A stretch of 64,000 bases of DNA from Brasenia schreberi (Eukaryota > Streptophyta > Magnoliopsida > Nymphaeales > Cabombaceae). The position numbers and the translations under genes are program-made. Below, one piece after another: positions 23,366 to 35,812 of this stretch; the first letter of the stretch is position 1; every line of letters starts with the position of its first letter. Under the pieces are notes generated by a model that had not been told where the DNA came from, searched no databases, and saw nothing but the letters and a program-made list of their open reading frames with translations. The stretch covers positions 10,192,501 through 10,256,500 of the forward strand of contig JAYKKT010000059.1 in NCBI GenBank assembly GCA_036023115.1, written 5' to 3'.

Positions 23366-26300
23366 TTAAAGCAACAAAAAGTGGATATTCTTATGACTGC
23401 ATGTTGAATGGAGCTTACACTTTGGAGAAACAACTAACCACTCAATATGCATGTGAAGCCAAATATGTGAAAAAACATGGACATATTCTCCAATTTCCTC
23501 TCTCAAAATCACACGGCAGCTCTTTGTGATATCAAGATCCAACGAATCCTTCAGGTACTGGTTCATTGCTGCCCTCCTTAGCCGCAAATTTGGTTCATGT
23601 TTGTCCAGGAGAACAGATGGGAATTCCCAAAGCCCTGCAAGCAGCCCCTCATCAGGCCTCTTTTTGAGAAGAAAATGGTCCTGATGATTGCTCATTTTCC
23701 ATAGGCATGGCTGACACTTTGAGATTTGCACGATACAAATGGCAGATAACTCGGGCCTTTGTTTAGCCTTAACCACCTTCCTGGGGTAATCTGTAACAGA
23801 GACAGCGCTGGACCCTTTTCTGGAGAATTATTGTCAGGGCATGATTTCTTGAAATTGAAAGAACTTGGCACTGATCAGAGGCAGGACATGAAGAACATGC
23901 TGGTCTTACTGTCATGCATAGGACGGCTCCTAGTTCCATGAGTGCTTGATTAAAATCTCCAGGTCGAATGGGATCAACTAATTGCCCAGCTAGCTTCCTG
24001 CAGTGCATCAATGAAATATTATCTCACAAAAAATGGTAGCCTGAATAAGACTCCAACTGACACTGGTGTAAAAATAAATGCAGATTCAATCATGGAATAT
24101 GGAAGGCCACGGGCAGGTAGATAGTGGACCCTCAACAGGATCATGGTCAAGTCTATTGGCTGGTTCATTTCTCGCTTATTAAATAAAAAACTTGCTTCAA
24201 ACCCAAATCCATCAACAACATCCATCTCTTAGTTTTTTAGCCAGATGAGCCATCTGATTCTCAAAGAGATTCATCTGACCTTGACCAATCATATTTGGAA
24301 AGAGAGAAACCAAAAGGTTCAAATTAAAGATGGTGTAAAGGGATCACCAGAAGCTCTTCACTGTATTAGGATCTTTTGGATTTGAAGATATGGCCTTCAT
24401 TCTGGAGCCCACCCTAATTATGTTCCCATCAACCACAGGCACGGCCTAGAAACACGGGTTGTCAAGAACAGGTTTAGGCAAGAGAAACCAGGTGGCTACA
24501 AATTAGCTTCAGACATACCATGATAATGAAAAGGAAGAAGAAACGCTACCTGCCTAAATGCTATTGAAGCTATTGCACTGCCGTATAATTGCCTATTCTA
24601 CAGACTTTTCGAAGTTCATCTAGCGTTCTTGGAAACTTACTACCATTTTCAACAATTGACTTTGCTCCCTAGGAAAACCAATTTAGGAAGATCACTTGAA
24701 TATTTTATGTAGGGACACATGATAATGAACAATTATAGAAATGAATTTTTTAAAATTTTCATAATGAGTTTAAAGCAGAAATCTGAATAATCAGTAGTAA
24801 CGTAGCTGGATAGTCTAAGTAAAATATTGTACTGGCAACCATAGGATGTTGGGCTTGCAGTCACCACTTTCACAAAAAATAAAATATCAGAAGCAAAATG
24901 ATATAGATGGGATTACTCATTATTGTCATAAAAATGTTACAATGCCATGCCTCCTTCAACTAATATTAAACTAAATAATGCAACAGGAAATATGTCAGCT
25001 AGGCAGGAAGAGAAAAATAAGCCATTCTCTACTTTTCACATGCAATGGGCAGGCCAGCTGACAAAGGTGCACCACTATTAACTTAAGTAGGTGGGATAAT
25101 TAGATTGATCTGCCTCAGTCAGTCCAAAGTCGGTCTTCCTCATTCACTAGTGAAACAGAAACTATATTACAAGCTATGTAGGATCAAGTTGAAGAATTAC
25201 AAATTTCAACCTGCAGATTCCATTGGCCGTTGAGTTTTTTACCACGTTGTGTATATCTAAGCTTAATAACTTGAAACTATATTCAACAGCATTGAGTCAC
25301 CACATTCAAAAACAAAATTGAGCAGACAAAGCAAAAACACAACTGAGAATTGCCAATGAAATAGACAAGGACATGTACCAGCATACCTCGAAAAGAAAGC
25401 AAGCTCGCCTATAATAGCCCAAGCCTGCCCACATCTCATTAACTTCCTGCACATGCAAAATAATGAGAAAAAGCATGAAAACAATTATTGAATTCTAAAA
25501 ACATTAAGACAAGGTTGCAGAATTCAACTTAGCTATTATCCTCGAGAGAACCATACTCACTGCAGTGATTTTAGGTTGTGAGAAGAGGCATATTGAGGTT
25601 GGTTTTGTCTGAACTGTCTTTTATGCAAAACGTCAGTGGCATTAGGACTCAAATCCTTGCCTCTGAGTGCAGAGTTCAAGCAGCCTAGTGCTTGCCTTCC
25701 ACCAAATGATGGCTTACAGAAGAACCAAGAAATCAACCAGCCAATTACAGGCCACGGATTCTTATCTTCAACAGTTAAGTTAGCACTGCTATAAGTGCAC
25801 CAAAAGAACTGTGAGTGATCTCGTCCATAGACTCAGGTGCAGAGAAGAGGCGTGCTGCATAATGTTATCCCCTTTTCCTTGTAGGCAGAAAGGATGCTGA
25901 CTCACACTCGTGGTTTTCTGGCTAACATATCAATGACTTACCACTGCACAAAGCAATAACTGGCACATGGTTCAAAATATTCACATAAACTTCAGACGTG
26001 ACACTTTATCCACAGCTTATGAAGATCAAAGGTGCTTAGCGATGGAATATATTCAACTTGTTGAAAAGGTGTTCTGGATTCCACACACATGGATAGTAGT
26101 AAAACCTACCTAAAGGAATCTGTTAACAGCCAGACCTTAAGAGGGGGGAAATTTAATCTTGGTAAATGAACAAGTTTACTTGAATATGCCAAAAAGTGAC
26201 GAAGCTGTCATCTTTTTAGGCAGCCTAATTTTCTGAAACACCAGTTTTTCTACTAGAACCATGGATAGTGTTTCTAATGAGAAAATTTTAACCACTACCC

Positions 26301-26861
26301 ACAAACAGAGAAGAGATGCATCAGCAGCACGACTCACCTCCTGAGTGGCTTGAGAAAGATGGTAGAAAGTCGGCCACTTCAGCATCCAACGGTTGTAGTA
26401 GTCTATAAGCGTCGCTACTCTAGTCTGTTGCATCATCATCTCCGAGACACGCATTGCATATGCACGAACTTCCTCTTCCTCCTCCTCACTCTTTTCCTTA
26501 GCCTTCCCTTTTGCTTGGCTCTGCTGGTCCGTTCTCCATGGCAGCGCTCTCTGATTTCGATCATACCACTCAAACAGACAACCCTAATCTTTTGAACTTC
26601 ATCAACAGGGAAGTCCTCAATGTCTGAAACAGCAGAGATATCTTTTATCTCTTTCTCATCACTGGGTTGCTTCCTATCATGATTCTTACTCCTGTTCATT
26701 GAGGATTTCCGTGGTTGCGGTAAGACAGAGCTTTCTAACGAGTGTTCACACGAGTTCTCAGATAGATATTTGGCACTTGCTTCTTCTTGAGGATAGGGAA
26801 GCAACGTTGGCAGTGAGAGAAGCAGCAGCAATCTCTTTCTTCTTCTTCCTAGTAGAGACAC
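23366..26861 (-). pseudogene. MYH: MutY/MYH adenine DNA glycosylase, frameshifted
   Basis: Spliced minus-strand locus for the base-excision-repair enzyme that removes adenine mispaired with 8-oxoguanine. Exon blocks: 26861-26338, 25446-25387 (EVNEMWAGLGYYRRACFLFE), 24668-24550 (GSKFPRTLDEL), 24445-24348 (AVPVVDGNIIRVGSRMK), and 23997 to about 23420. Splice sites are canonical. Active-site residues survive: Glu in RVSEMMMQQTRVATL, Asp in VVDGN, and the Fe-S cysteines in [17 protein letters not shown] (C-x6-C-x2-C-x5-C). The 8-oxoG-recognition Nudix-like domain begins at about 23790 (RPDEGLLAGLWEFPSVLLD). Breaks: a one-base loss near 26580 separates VDEVQKIR from LFEWYDRNQRALPWR; another near 24577 shifts the GNYTA exon, whose hairpin P-G is also altered; one or more shifts occur near 23800; and no C-terminal exons follow 23420. 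No in-frame ATG is seen for the first block. Pseudogene, unless indel errors in the assembly explain the shifts. Confidence 0.85.
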
Positions 26862-27054
26862 ATCTCTTTCTTCAAGGCAATGCGTATGAATCGAAAAACT
26901 CCAAAATCACGGAGGAGACTCTTTAATAAAAGAAATGTGATTTGATCAGTGAGCAAGAAAGCGGACCTCATTGAGAATAGCAATTGTCATTTATATTGAG
27001 CGAGATATGTCATCCGCAGTGCCTTTAAAATTACTGTTTGATGGATGCCGCATG

Positions 27055-27460
27055 TACGTCCGGTTTTTGACGGAACGGACGGTTTGAACCTGAACCAAAC
27101 TGAACCCGAAACCAAGTTACACCATCAAAACCCACTAAAAGCATAACTGAACCCGTACTCCCTAAATCGATCGCAGTTCTTGGTGTGAAACCAGAATTGG
27201 GCTGAAACTAGAACACCAAATCGAACTGGGAGGATCTGTATTTAGTTGTGATTTTTTATTCATTGTAATCAGAATTGAACTGGAACCAAAACCAGTGGAA
27301 CAAACCGTCGGTTTCGTAACTTGTATAAACAATGACTAAACCTTTCTGGTAAGGTTTTAGTTTGGATTTATAATCGTAGGCAAACCAAAAGTCGTGATCT
27401 TTAACCATTGATTGTGGTTTAACGAAAAAAAAATACTTAACTGAAAGATTAGGTTTTTTG
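27055..27460. repeat. aaccgaaacc-type word-rich tract
   Basis: Dense in gaacctgaaccaaac, cccgaaacc, ggaaccaaaacc and similar words in both orientations, like 12957-13260. Likely a non-autonomous element; borders were not resolved. Confidence 0.35.
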
Positions 27461-27828
27461 TCTTAAAAGAAAATGTTTATTGTTAAGGATTCCCAAAGAG
27501 ATCAAAGCACTAACTCCAGTCTCCACCTGATGGTGTCCGCAAGCTCCATATGAATAACACGAAGGAACTCGCCCATAATTGCTTCACTAGAATGGATAGG
27601 GTTGAATAAAACCGTGCAGAAACACAGCCAAGAGTTTCCCGAGTGCACCTGAAATGACCCGAAAGATAATTGCCTTGTCCCGGGTTCACGTGTGTATCAC
27701 AAACACGAAAGACACGATGCTGGGACACACTCCAAACACGATGCTGGGACCCACTTTCACCTTCAAAAAAAGGTTTTAGAGGCTGCAGTGCAATGTCTAT
27801 GCAGTACCATCACTTTCTTTTTTTGACA

Positions 27829-27840
27829 GTAGTACATTCA
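27829..27840 (+). repeat. Target-site duplication, left of RTE LINE copy 2
   Basis: gtagtacattca is repeated exactly at 31106-31117, right after the (ttg)n tail. Confidence 0.85.
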
Positions 27841-30800
27841 GAACATAACTCGGCAAGGATGTCCCTTGCATTGCCGGTCCCAAGCCCGGATAAAGGATGA
27901 GGTTTGTGTTAGGCTTCCGACAGTCAGCCTAAAACTTTGTCGGATTTTTATAACATGGATTACAAAATTTATGAGCATTGCTTTGGGGCATCCCCGCCTA
28001 GCGACGTGCTGCAGAGCCCGAATGCAGTAATAAGTAAGCAAGGGCCACTACATTTTCGCCCGAATGTAGTGAATCAATTGCAGAGAGAGTTCCCACATCA
28101 TGGATGGGTGTGGGTAAAGAAGTTAGTCTCGCTACATTACCGCCCGAATGTAGTGAAAATTTTTCAGAGAGGGTCTCCGCATTTTGATTATGGACAGACG
28201 CGGGGAGTAAGGAAGCTAGTCTTAGATAATAAGATTTGTATTGGTTCTTGGAATATCGGAATATTATCCGGTAAGCTAATGGAGGTAGTAGATACTATGA
28301 TTCAGAGAAAGATTCATATTTTATGTTTACAAGAGACAAAATGGGTTGGAGAAAAAGCAAAGGAGATAGAGGATACAAGTTTTAAATTATGGTACTCAGG
28401 TAAAGAAAATGCTCGAAACGGAGTTGGTATTATCATAAATAAAGATTTAAAGGATAGTGTAGTAGACATACAATGATATGGTGACCGAATCATGACGTTG
28501 AAATTAGTGTTATGAGCAGAGGTTTTGAATATAGTTTGTGCTTACGCACCCCAAGTAGGACTAGAAGATAGTATAAAGACAACTTTTTGGGAAGAGTTAA
28601 ATAAGGTGATTCAAAAGATTCCACAAAGGAAGATTATTTGTTTAGGAGGAGACTTAAATGGACATGTCGGTAAAGAGACATTAGGATATCAAGGGATTCA
28701 TGAAAACTTTGGTTTTGGGGATATAAATGAGGAAGGTAGGGAGATTTTAAATTTTGCTATGGCATTTGATCTCTTTATAGTCAATACAATCTTCAAAAAA
28801 CGAGATGAACATTTAATTACTTATAAGAGTGGCTTATCACAAACACAAATTGATTACTTTATTTGTAGAAAAAAAGATAGAGCATGTTGTAAAGATTGCA
28901 AGGTAATTCCAGGAGAAAGCTTAACCACCAACATCGACTTTTAGTTATGGATTTACAAATAAAAAATGGACAAAGAAAAAAAGAGTGCATCGAGCTATTC
29001 AGACTAAATGGTGGAACCTCAAAAGCGAGAAAGAAGATATATTTAAACAAAAAGCCCTTCAAGGAAATGTTTGGAATTATGTTGGTACACCCTGTGATAT
29101 GTGGAACAATATGGCTATACATATTAAGAAAGTGGCGAAAGATGTGTTAGGAGTATCTAAGGGAGGTGTACCAGCACAAAAAGAAGCTTGGTGGTTGAGT
29201 GAAGTAGTGCAAAATAAAATCAAGGCAAAGAGGGCATGTTACAAATTACATGATGCTAAGAAAACTAGTGAAACTTTAGAGGCTTATAAGAAAGCAAAGA
29301 AGGAAGCGAAAAAGGCCGTGAGTGAAGCAAAAGCTAAAATTTGGGAGGACTTATATAAAAAACTCAACTCAAAAGGAGGTGAAAGAGATATTTTTAGGAT
29401 AGATAGGGCTAGAGATAAGAAAACTAAAGATCTTAATTATGTTAGATGCATCAAAGACGAGGATGAAAAAATTCTAGAGGCAAATGATGATATTAGAAAT
29501 AGATGAAAAAACTATTTTTATAATCTTTTTAATGAAAATAAAGATGTTAGTATTAGCTTAGGAGAGTTAGCCAAATCGAAAAAGTATATAAACCATAATT
29601 TCTACCGACGTATTCAAAAGGATGAAGTCAAAGAGGCTCTTAAACATATGAAGGGTGATAAATCAGTAGGACCAGATAATATTCCTATAGAAGTTTGGAA
29701 AATACTAGGAGAAATAGGAATCACTTGGCTCACAAGGCTATTTAATGAAATATGGAAAAACCAAAAGATGCCCGAGGAATGATGAGCAAGTACACTTATA
29801 CCCATATATAAGAACAAGGGAGACATTCAAAATTGTGTGAATTATCGAGGTATCAAGTTAATGAGCCATACTATGAAATTATAGGAAAGAATTATCAAAC
29901 GTAGGTTAAGACAAGTATCAAGTACAATAGAGAACCAATTTGGATTGATACCAGGCAGATCTACTATTGAAGCGATTCACCTTTTGAGAATTCTTATGGA
30001 ACATTTTAGAGCAAAAAAGAAAGACCTTCACATGATATTTATTGATGTAGAAAAAGCTTATGATAGGGTATCGAGAGAGGTTCTTTGGAGAACTTTAGAA
30101 AAAAAAGATATCCCATTGACATATATTAACGTTATAAGAGACATGTATGATGGTGCAAAAACATGTGTGAGGACTCATGACAGAACGACAGACTTCTTTG
30201 AAGTTAATATTGGATTACATCAAGGATCAACTTTAAGTCCATACTTATTTATAATGGCGATGGATGAGTTAACAAAATATATTCAAGATGAAGTACCTTG
30301 GTGTATGTTATTTGCATATGACATTGTATTAGTGGAGGAGTCTAAGGAAAAAGTTAATAGAAAATTAGAACTATGGAGAGAGACATTAGAAAGCAAAGGC
30401 CTCCGACTTAGTAGAACAAAGACAGAATATATGAAATGTAAGTTTGATCATTTGGTTACCTCAAAGGAAATAAAAATTAAAATTGGCACACATTGCATCC
30501 CCCAAAAGGAAAGTTTTAAATACCTAGGGTCAATTTTTCAGAGTGATGGAAGAATTGATGGAGATGTTACATATAGAATTAATGCTGGTTGGTTAAAATG
30601 GAGAGGAGCATCATGTATTTTTTGTGATAAGAAGATATCATTAAAGATAAAAGGTAAATATTATAGAGCATCAATTAGGCCTGCCATGTTTTATGGTTCT
30701 GAGTGTTGGGCAGTTAATCATCAACATGTTCAAAAGATGTATGTGACAGAAATGAAGATGTTGAGATGGATGAGTGGTCATATAAGAAAAAACCGTATAC

Positions 30801-31105
30801 ATAATGAGGTTATTAGAAACAAATTAGGAGTGGCACCAATGGAGGATAAAATGAGAGAACATCGTTTAAGATGGTTTAGACATATAGAAAGAAGATCAAA
30901 AGAAGAACCTGTAAGAAGGTTAGAAAAACTAAATTTGGAAAGTATTAAAAAAGGTAGAGAATGACCACAAAAGTGTTGGAAAGAAACAATAAAGAATGAT
31001 CTAGCTTATTGCGAGCTAACATGGCACATGATAGGGATCTGTGGAAACAAAGAATCCATGTAGCCGACCCCGTCTAGTATGGGAAAAGGCTTAGTTGTTG
31101 TTGTT
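27841..31105 (+). mobile_element. RTE-type LINE, copy 2, full length
   Basis: About 3.27 kb and closely related to copy 1 over its full length. Open stretches: 27937-28476 (N-terminal region plus the start of the endonuclease with SWNIGILSGKL and LQETKW), 28525-28944 (endonuclease with GDLNGHVG and SGLSQTQIDYFICRKKD), 28985-29506 (linker) and 29945-30964. The last has RT motifs [10 protein letters not shown] and [12 protein letters not shown], then [16 protein letters not shown]. The catalytic box reads FAYDI: the first of the two metal-binding aspartates is Tyr (tat for gat at about 30314), whereas copy 1 keeps FADDI. Several stops stand where Trp is expected (tga for tgg). It ends in (ttg)n and is bordered by a 12-bp exact duplication. 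Confidence 0.94.
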
Positions 31106-31117
31106 GTAGTACATTCA
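31106..31117 (+). repeat. Target-site duplication, right of RTE LINE copy 2
   Basis: gtagtacattca, identical to 27829-27840. Confidence 0.85.
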
Positions 31118-31282
31118 AATGAGATTACATATTCATGTTTACATATTGACAGATAGTACCCACCCAGGGCTTTTTCCATCCATATTTGTTCTTCCTATGA
31201 CTGCAACCCCAATTTAGCCAACTCGTGCCACTCTGTTCCCTTCTCTTTTGTGTGAGTAACTCCATGATGGAGTTGTTGTGCA

Positions 31283-31446
31283 ATGTCGAGGCAACGACAA
31301 CAACAAACAACTAAGCCTTTTCTCATACTAGATGAGGTCGGCTACATAGTTTCTTCGTTTCCATAGAACCCAATCATGTGTCATGCTAGCAGTTAACTCA
31401 ACATAAGCGACATCATCCTTTATTGTTTCTTTTTAACACTTTTGTG
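31283..31446 (-). mobile_element. 5'-truncated RTE LINE, ~160 bp
   Basis: The minus strand carries only the 3' end of the RTE element, from the caaaagtgttggaaagaa region to the tail (ccttttctcatactagatga in plus orientation, preceded by acaacaac). Dead-on-arrival copy. Confidence 0.85.
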
Positions 31447-31990
31447 GTACTTTTTTTGTCGTTATTGTATATTATCGGTATTGTTGAATGTCTTATTCGA
31501 CGTATACAATTCTTTTCCTTCCATGACAATGAAAGATTTGTGAGTTGCCTTTGATCGAAAATACAATACTGAAGACCACAATCTTCAAACGTATTATGTA
31601 ATCAAGCTTCTAAAATATCAAATGGTATATGAGAAATTTATGACTAGGTTAGCACATGAGTTTCAGTTTCTATGCCATGGTTTTAAGGAAACCGAGATGA
31701 AGCTTCTCGGTTTAGAAATTCTCCTTGGCTTGTTCAACATATTGGCTTATAATGTATTCTCGGTGAGGACCAATAGCTCTTCTTTTTATATACAAGAAAG
31801 AGATTGATGGTTTTATGTGTGTTCCATATGGACGACAGTATTGTGACTGGAAATTCTCCTTGGCTTGTTCAACATATTGTTATAAAGATGGGAAAGCAGT
31901 TTTGCTATGTTATCCTCACAACATTATTGTCACACCAATTTTGTTGCGTAAGTATTCAGCATCGGTCACGTGAGGTTTCATCCTAACGAC
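31447..31990 (+). mobile_element. Ty1/copia scrap: gag joined to RT fragment
   Basis: 31460-31720 matches the gag of the copia element at 36060-36310 (tgaatgtcttattcgacgta, aaatttatgactaggttagc). It is then joined directly to a reverse-transcriptase piece at 31804-31900 (FHMDDSIVTGNSPWLVQHIV, in place of the usual YVDD box). Everything between gag and RT is deleted. Confidence 0.75.
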
Positions 31991-32722
31991 TAGTGATGAA
32001 TTTTTAAATTTAAGTTATTTAATTGATAGAAAATGAAACATAAAATATCAAAATGAATTATCCGTAATTTACAAAATAATGATATGAAGTTTTCTTTAAA
32101 AAATAAGAGAGCGGCAATTTTCTCGGCATTCAAGCAGAAAGGATTAGAGAAAAGCTATCACTGATACCACAAAATGTATTCTTGATTACTTAAAACATAC
32201 ACAGGCATGGGATTCTAAACCCGCCTTTACTGTAAATATTTAGATAATCACAAAATCTCTAGACTGTTAATGTTGGAGTTGATGCCGATCAATCCGAACT
32301 GCCAAACAAACATCTTCAGGGAAGAAGAACAGTGATTCTTACAAGGCACATGAACCTATTTCCTTTGGACCTGTCACCATAAAAATCAAGAGACTCAAAA
32401 TGTCATCTACAGCTCAAGTTTCTCTGAAGGATGGGACACTTAAATATGGAAGTCAAGTTGATCAAAGCCTTTCTCCAAGATTATGTTGGCTAGGCTGCAT
32501 AGATCCGTAGACGTTTTCTCATCTGTCTTGATCATACTGGCAGTTAAATTGCAAGAACAAGATGTGGATTTCCACGATAGAAGCAAGAGAGGATCTAGAG
32601 GGCAAATATAATTGACTTTGTGAATCATACACAAAACATTGGAGCAATAAAGAATGAATTGAAAGTAGTCAGAAGCACCAATGATGAATCAAACGAAGGA
32701 CTTGGACATCAATCCAATCTAT
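31991..32722. other. Intergenic; may include 3' flank of the CESA fragment
   Basis: No gene recognised. It lies immediately 3' of the minus-strand cellulose synthase fragment and may hold its former 3' UTR and flank. Confidence 0.4.
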
Positions 32723-33245
32723 CTAGTTATCATCACAATTTAACCCACAAAATTCCAGCACAGGCCCTGTAGATTTTGGTGCAGAGGGATTGATTTTCAC
32801 CCATGAAATTGAGAAGACCCAAGCGAGAAGAATATACCAAATGACCATAACGGTTGGGACCCAGTTCTGCTTTCCTGTCAAGCCTTTGAGGAATGGATAC
32901 AAGTGAACAATGACCAAGAAGGCAAACAGGACCCTGGGAAGAGGGAACCCCAAGAGTCATAGCCATTGTTGATTGCACTAGATAAACCTGACACGATCCC
33001 AATTATGTTAATGATCCGCAATGTCAATGGCGGAATCAGCAATGATGTACACTTGAACACATAAAGCTTTGAGAACTCTCCACCATCTCCTTTCATCGAT
33101 GCCACTGCGCAGGAGGTGGTATCAATTCCAAGAAAGGCTTTCAGCAAAGAAGTGGGATGAAACACCACCAACTACCCAGAACTGTTGGCTTTTCCACCAG
33201 TCAGCAAGCGCTACCCTCTCCACTTCATCTCAAGCAGGGCGGTAG
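32723..33245 (-). pseudogene. Cellulose synthase (CESA) C-terminal fragment
   Basis: The minus strand encodes the last ~165 residues of a plant cellulose synthase catalytic subunit, a plasma-membrane enzyme that makes beta-1,4-glucan. Recognisable blocks are [20 protein letters not shown], then [68 protein letters not shown], and a proper C-terminus [14 protein letters not shown] with a stop at 32723. The reading frame changes at least twice (near 33150 after the GVSSHFF block and near 32945 after NNGYDSWG). The glycosyltransferase domain with its D,D,D,QxxRW residues is absent. It is a 3'-terminal gene fragment. The GPVLE-CGLNC end resembles secondary-wall CESAs, but the isoform is not certain. 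Confidence 0.88.
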
Positions 33246-33439
33246 CTATGATGGGTGGGGTATTCCCCACCTTGTCTGAGTATAGATCTGCCATTATTCA
33301 CAAATATGCGTAGGCACACAAAGGGTCTACGCATGCATACATGTGTGGTGTCCATGGAGAGAGAGAGGGGGTATACAACAAATGTACACATTTCCCAATC
33401 ATAAAACAACTGGAGATCCAAAATAAGTCATAATCAAGC

Positions 33440-34955
33440 CGTATGAAAAATAAAGGTAGAAGCAAAATCAGAAACTTATATGTGAGAGTTGGTCTCGTGG
33501 ACTTGCCTTAGAGAAATCAACGTCCGCTATGAGTATGTACGGGTACCTTTCTCTTCCTCACACGATAAAACACACATAACTCGAAGAACACATACTTGGC
33601 TTCAAGTCGACTTCAAACACGGTTCAGTCGCCTATGGTTGGGGTAGAGAAAGAGACTAACCACGAACATAGGGACTAGAGCAACACCATGGGTAGAGAGA
33701 AAGAACCTGGAGACAGTTGGAAGAAAGAGAGAGAAAGCAATGTATTTAGGGAGGACCCCTAATCACCTATTTATAAGGTGCGTATGTAGATCATGAATCT
33801 GATCCAAATGATGTACCGTTTTAGTCGCAATCATCTCGTGTTATCTAGAATTATCTCTCCTTATCCAGAACCGTCCCTCCTTATCCGTAACCGTCTTACC
33901 TTATCCCTATCCGTGATCGTGAAAAACTATTGATCATTAAATCAAAAGTTTTTCGTGCAAAACGATAGACCCAAGCCACAAGCCCAAGCCCGACCTAGTC
34001 CGCGTGTGTAGTATAACATGTTCTCCCCAAGCTATTTGAACTAAGGTTCATGAGCTACCAACCATATAAAAGGACTAGGAGTTTATCATATTTTTTAATA
34101 TGGTACTAACCTTTGTCTCCTCTTGGTCATCTTTTGCAATATATTACTTTTTACACTTTAGGACTTTCACATATATCATTTAAATATATTTAGGGATACC
34201 AACATTAATACACATTAAATCCAACAATCCCCCACAAAATTTTTAAGTTTAAAAGTGCCCTTTTGATCCAACCATCATATTATGCTTTTAGTAATGGTAC
34301 ATTTCGCATTAAACCGTTACCTGAGTTATCCAATGTTATCCTTAAAAGAACTAGATGAACATATGTTTTAAACCTAAACCTTGGGTGTAAAGGTGTCTAT
34401 TGATAACAATATAATAAAAACTATAGCGTGATATATAAAGGTGATACATTAATGACCATGCATCTATATCCTACATATCATGATTGACTTTAGGAAAAAA
34501 TCCAATTTCCCTAGTGTAGCCAAACAATGTCAATCACTTAGTTGGGCATCTTCAAGGATATACTGCTAGCATCGTGTCCTAGGACTTGATTCCATTTAGT
34601 GAATAATCTCTTGTTACAATCATGACACTTTAGGTTTATAAGGGATAGACACATAGATATTGAAAGTATAACATAATACAAAGTGTCATCTTATTCACCC
34701 AACAACTTGATACAACCATATTGAACCTACTTTGTGTGATCTCCACTCAGATAGGTTGGGTTGCCACTACTTGTGAATAAATCATGAGTTTCAGTCTCAT
34801 CCCTAACCTACATTTCTCAACTAAAGCTATTAATAGACCCTTAATCAAATGATCATTGATATGTTATATCAGGTTGTTTGTGGTTCCAAATTATATTTGC
34901 ATGACACCGTTGATACTTTATTATCTTCAAAATACTTGGGCTCTATGCAAGAAGG
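33440..34955 (-). mobile_element. Copia LTR and 3' internal part, minus strand
   Basis: On the minus strand, an internal 3' end (34955 to about 34233) with polypurine tract ttttgtgggggat leads into an LTR that starts tgttggatttaatg at about 34232 and runs down to about 33440. The LTR carries the agttcaaatagcttgggg block and ctctaaggcaagtcc, both shared with 34956-35812. The rest of the element is missing; the plus-strand element begins directly at 34956. Confidence 0.75.
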
Positions 34956-35812
34956 TGTTGGAATGAATGTTAATTAATGATGGTTGAGCCAATTAAGCTC
35001 ATGTGCGTTAATTACATTTAGTTCATGTTAAGTATTCCTAAATGTTTATTTGATATATCTTTGATAAATGCGAAAGTCTTAAAGTATTAAAGTCACATGT
35101 GAGTGAGAAGCTTGTGCATGAGAAGACCAAGAGAAAGTTTAGTCCCATATTGATGAGCGGATGAATCCCACATATATTTTTATATAGATGGTAGCTCGTG
35201 AACCTTAGTTCAAAGAGCTTGGAGAGGATATAGATGACCACACACACGCGTTTTGGGTTGGGTTCGGGTTCAAAATTTGTCTTCGGTCTATCTTTTTGTA
35301 CAAAAAGGTTTGATCTAACGGTCAAATGGACCCTTCACAAAAAAGATGTGGTTAAGGGGTTGTTTGGATATGATCTATTGTTTTATTTATAAAGCCGGAT
35401 TAGGGCCCCCTAATTAGGTAGTTACTCCTTGTGCACTCTCTCTTCTATGCTTTCCGTCTTTCCTGCATTTTCTTTTGTTGTGGATGCTTCTGCTCTTCGA
35501 TCGGTTAGGTGATTGAAGTATGGTCGAAAGGGATTTGAGTTTAGATACGTGCTCCCACCATGGGTTTTATTCTAAGAGAAAGACATTGGTACCGGTGCTT
35601 ACCTAATAGCGGGTTGTTGAGTTTTCTAAGGCAAGTTCGTATGGACAACTCGATTAGATAAGTGCTTCATTGATTTTCGTTTCTGGTTTGCTTAATCCTT
35701 ACACTATTTGTGAATGGATTTCTTTGGATTTGTGGCTTTTATTGATATTGACATGTTTATGATTGTTGTATATTATTTGTTTATGCATGTAATCCTACGA
35801 TTTTTATCAACA
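34956..35812 (+). repeat. 5' LTR of a copia element
   Basis: Starts tgttggaatgaatgttaatt and ends ttatcaaca; about 857 bp. It matches 38710-39468 in order, from ttaattacatttagttcatg to atttgtttatgcatgtaat. Confidence 0.8.

Noticed and set aside
33840..33920. Repeated ttatc-ccttatcc/ccgt text that could look like a short tandem or CRISPR-like array
   Set aside because: Units are short, irregular and inside a copia LTR; no spacer organisation.
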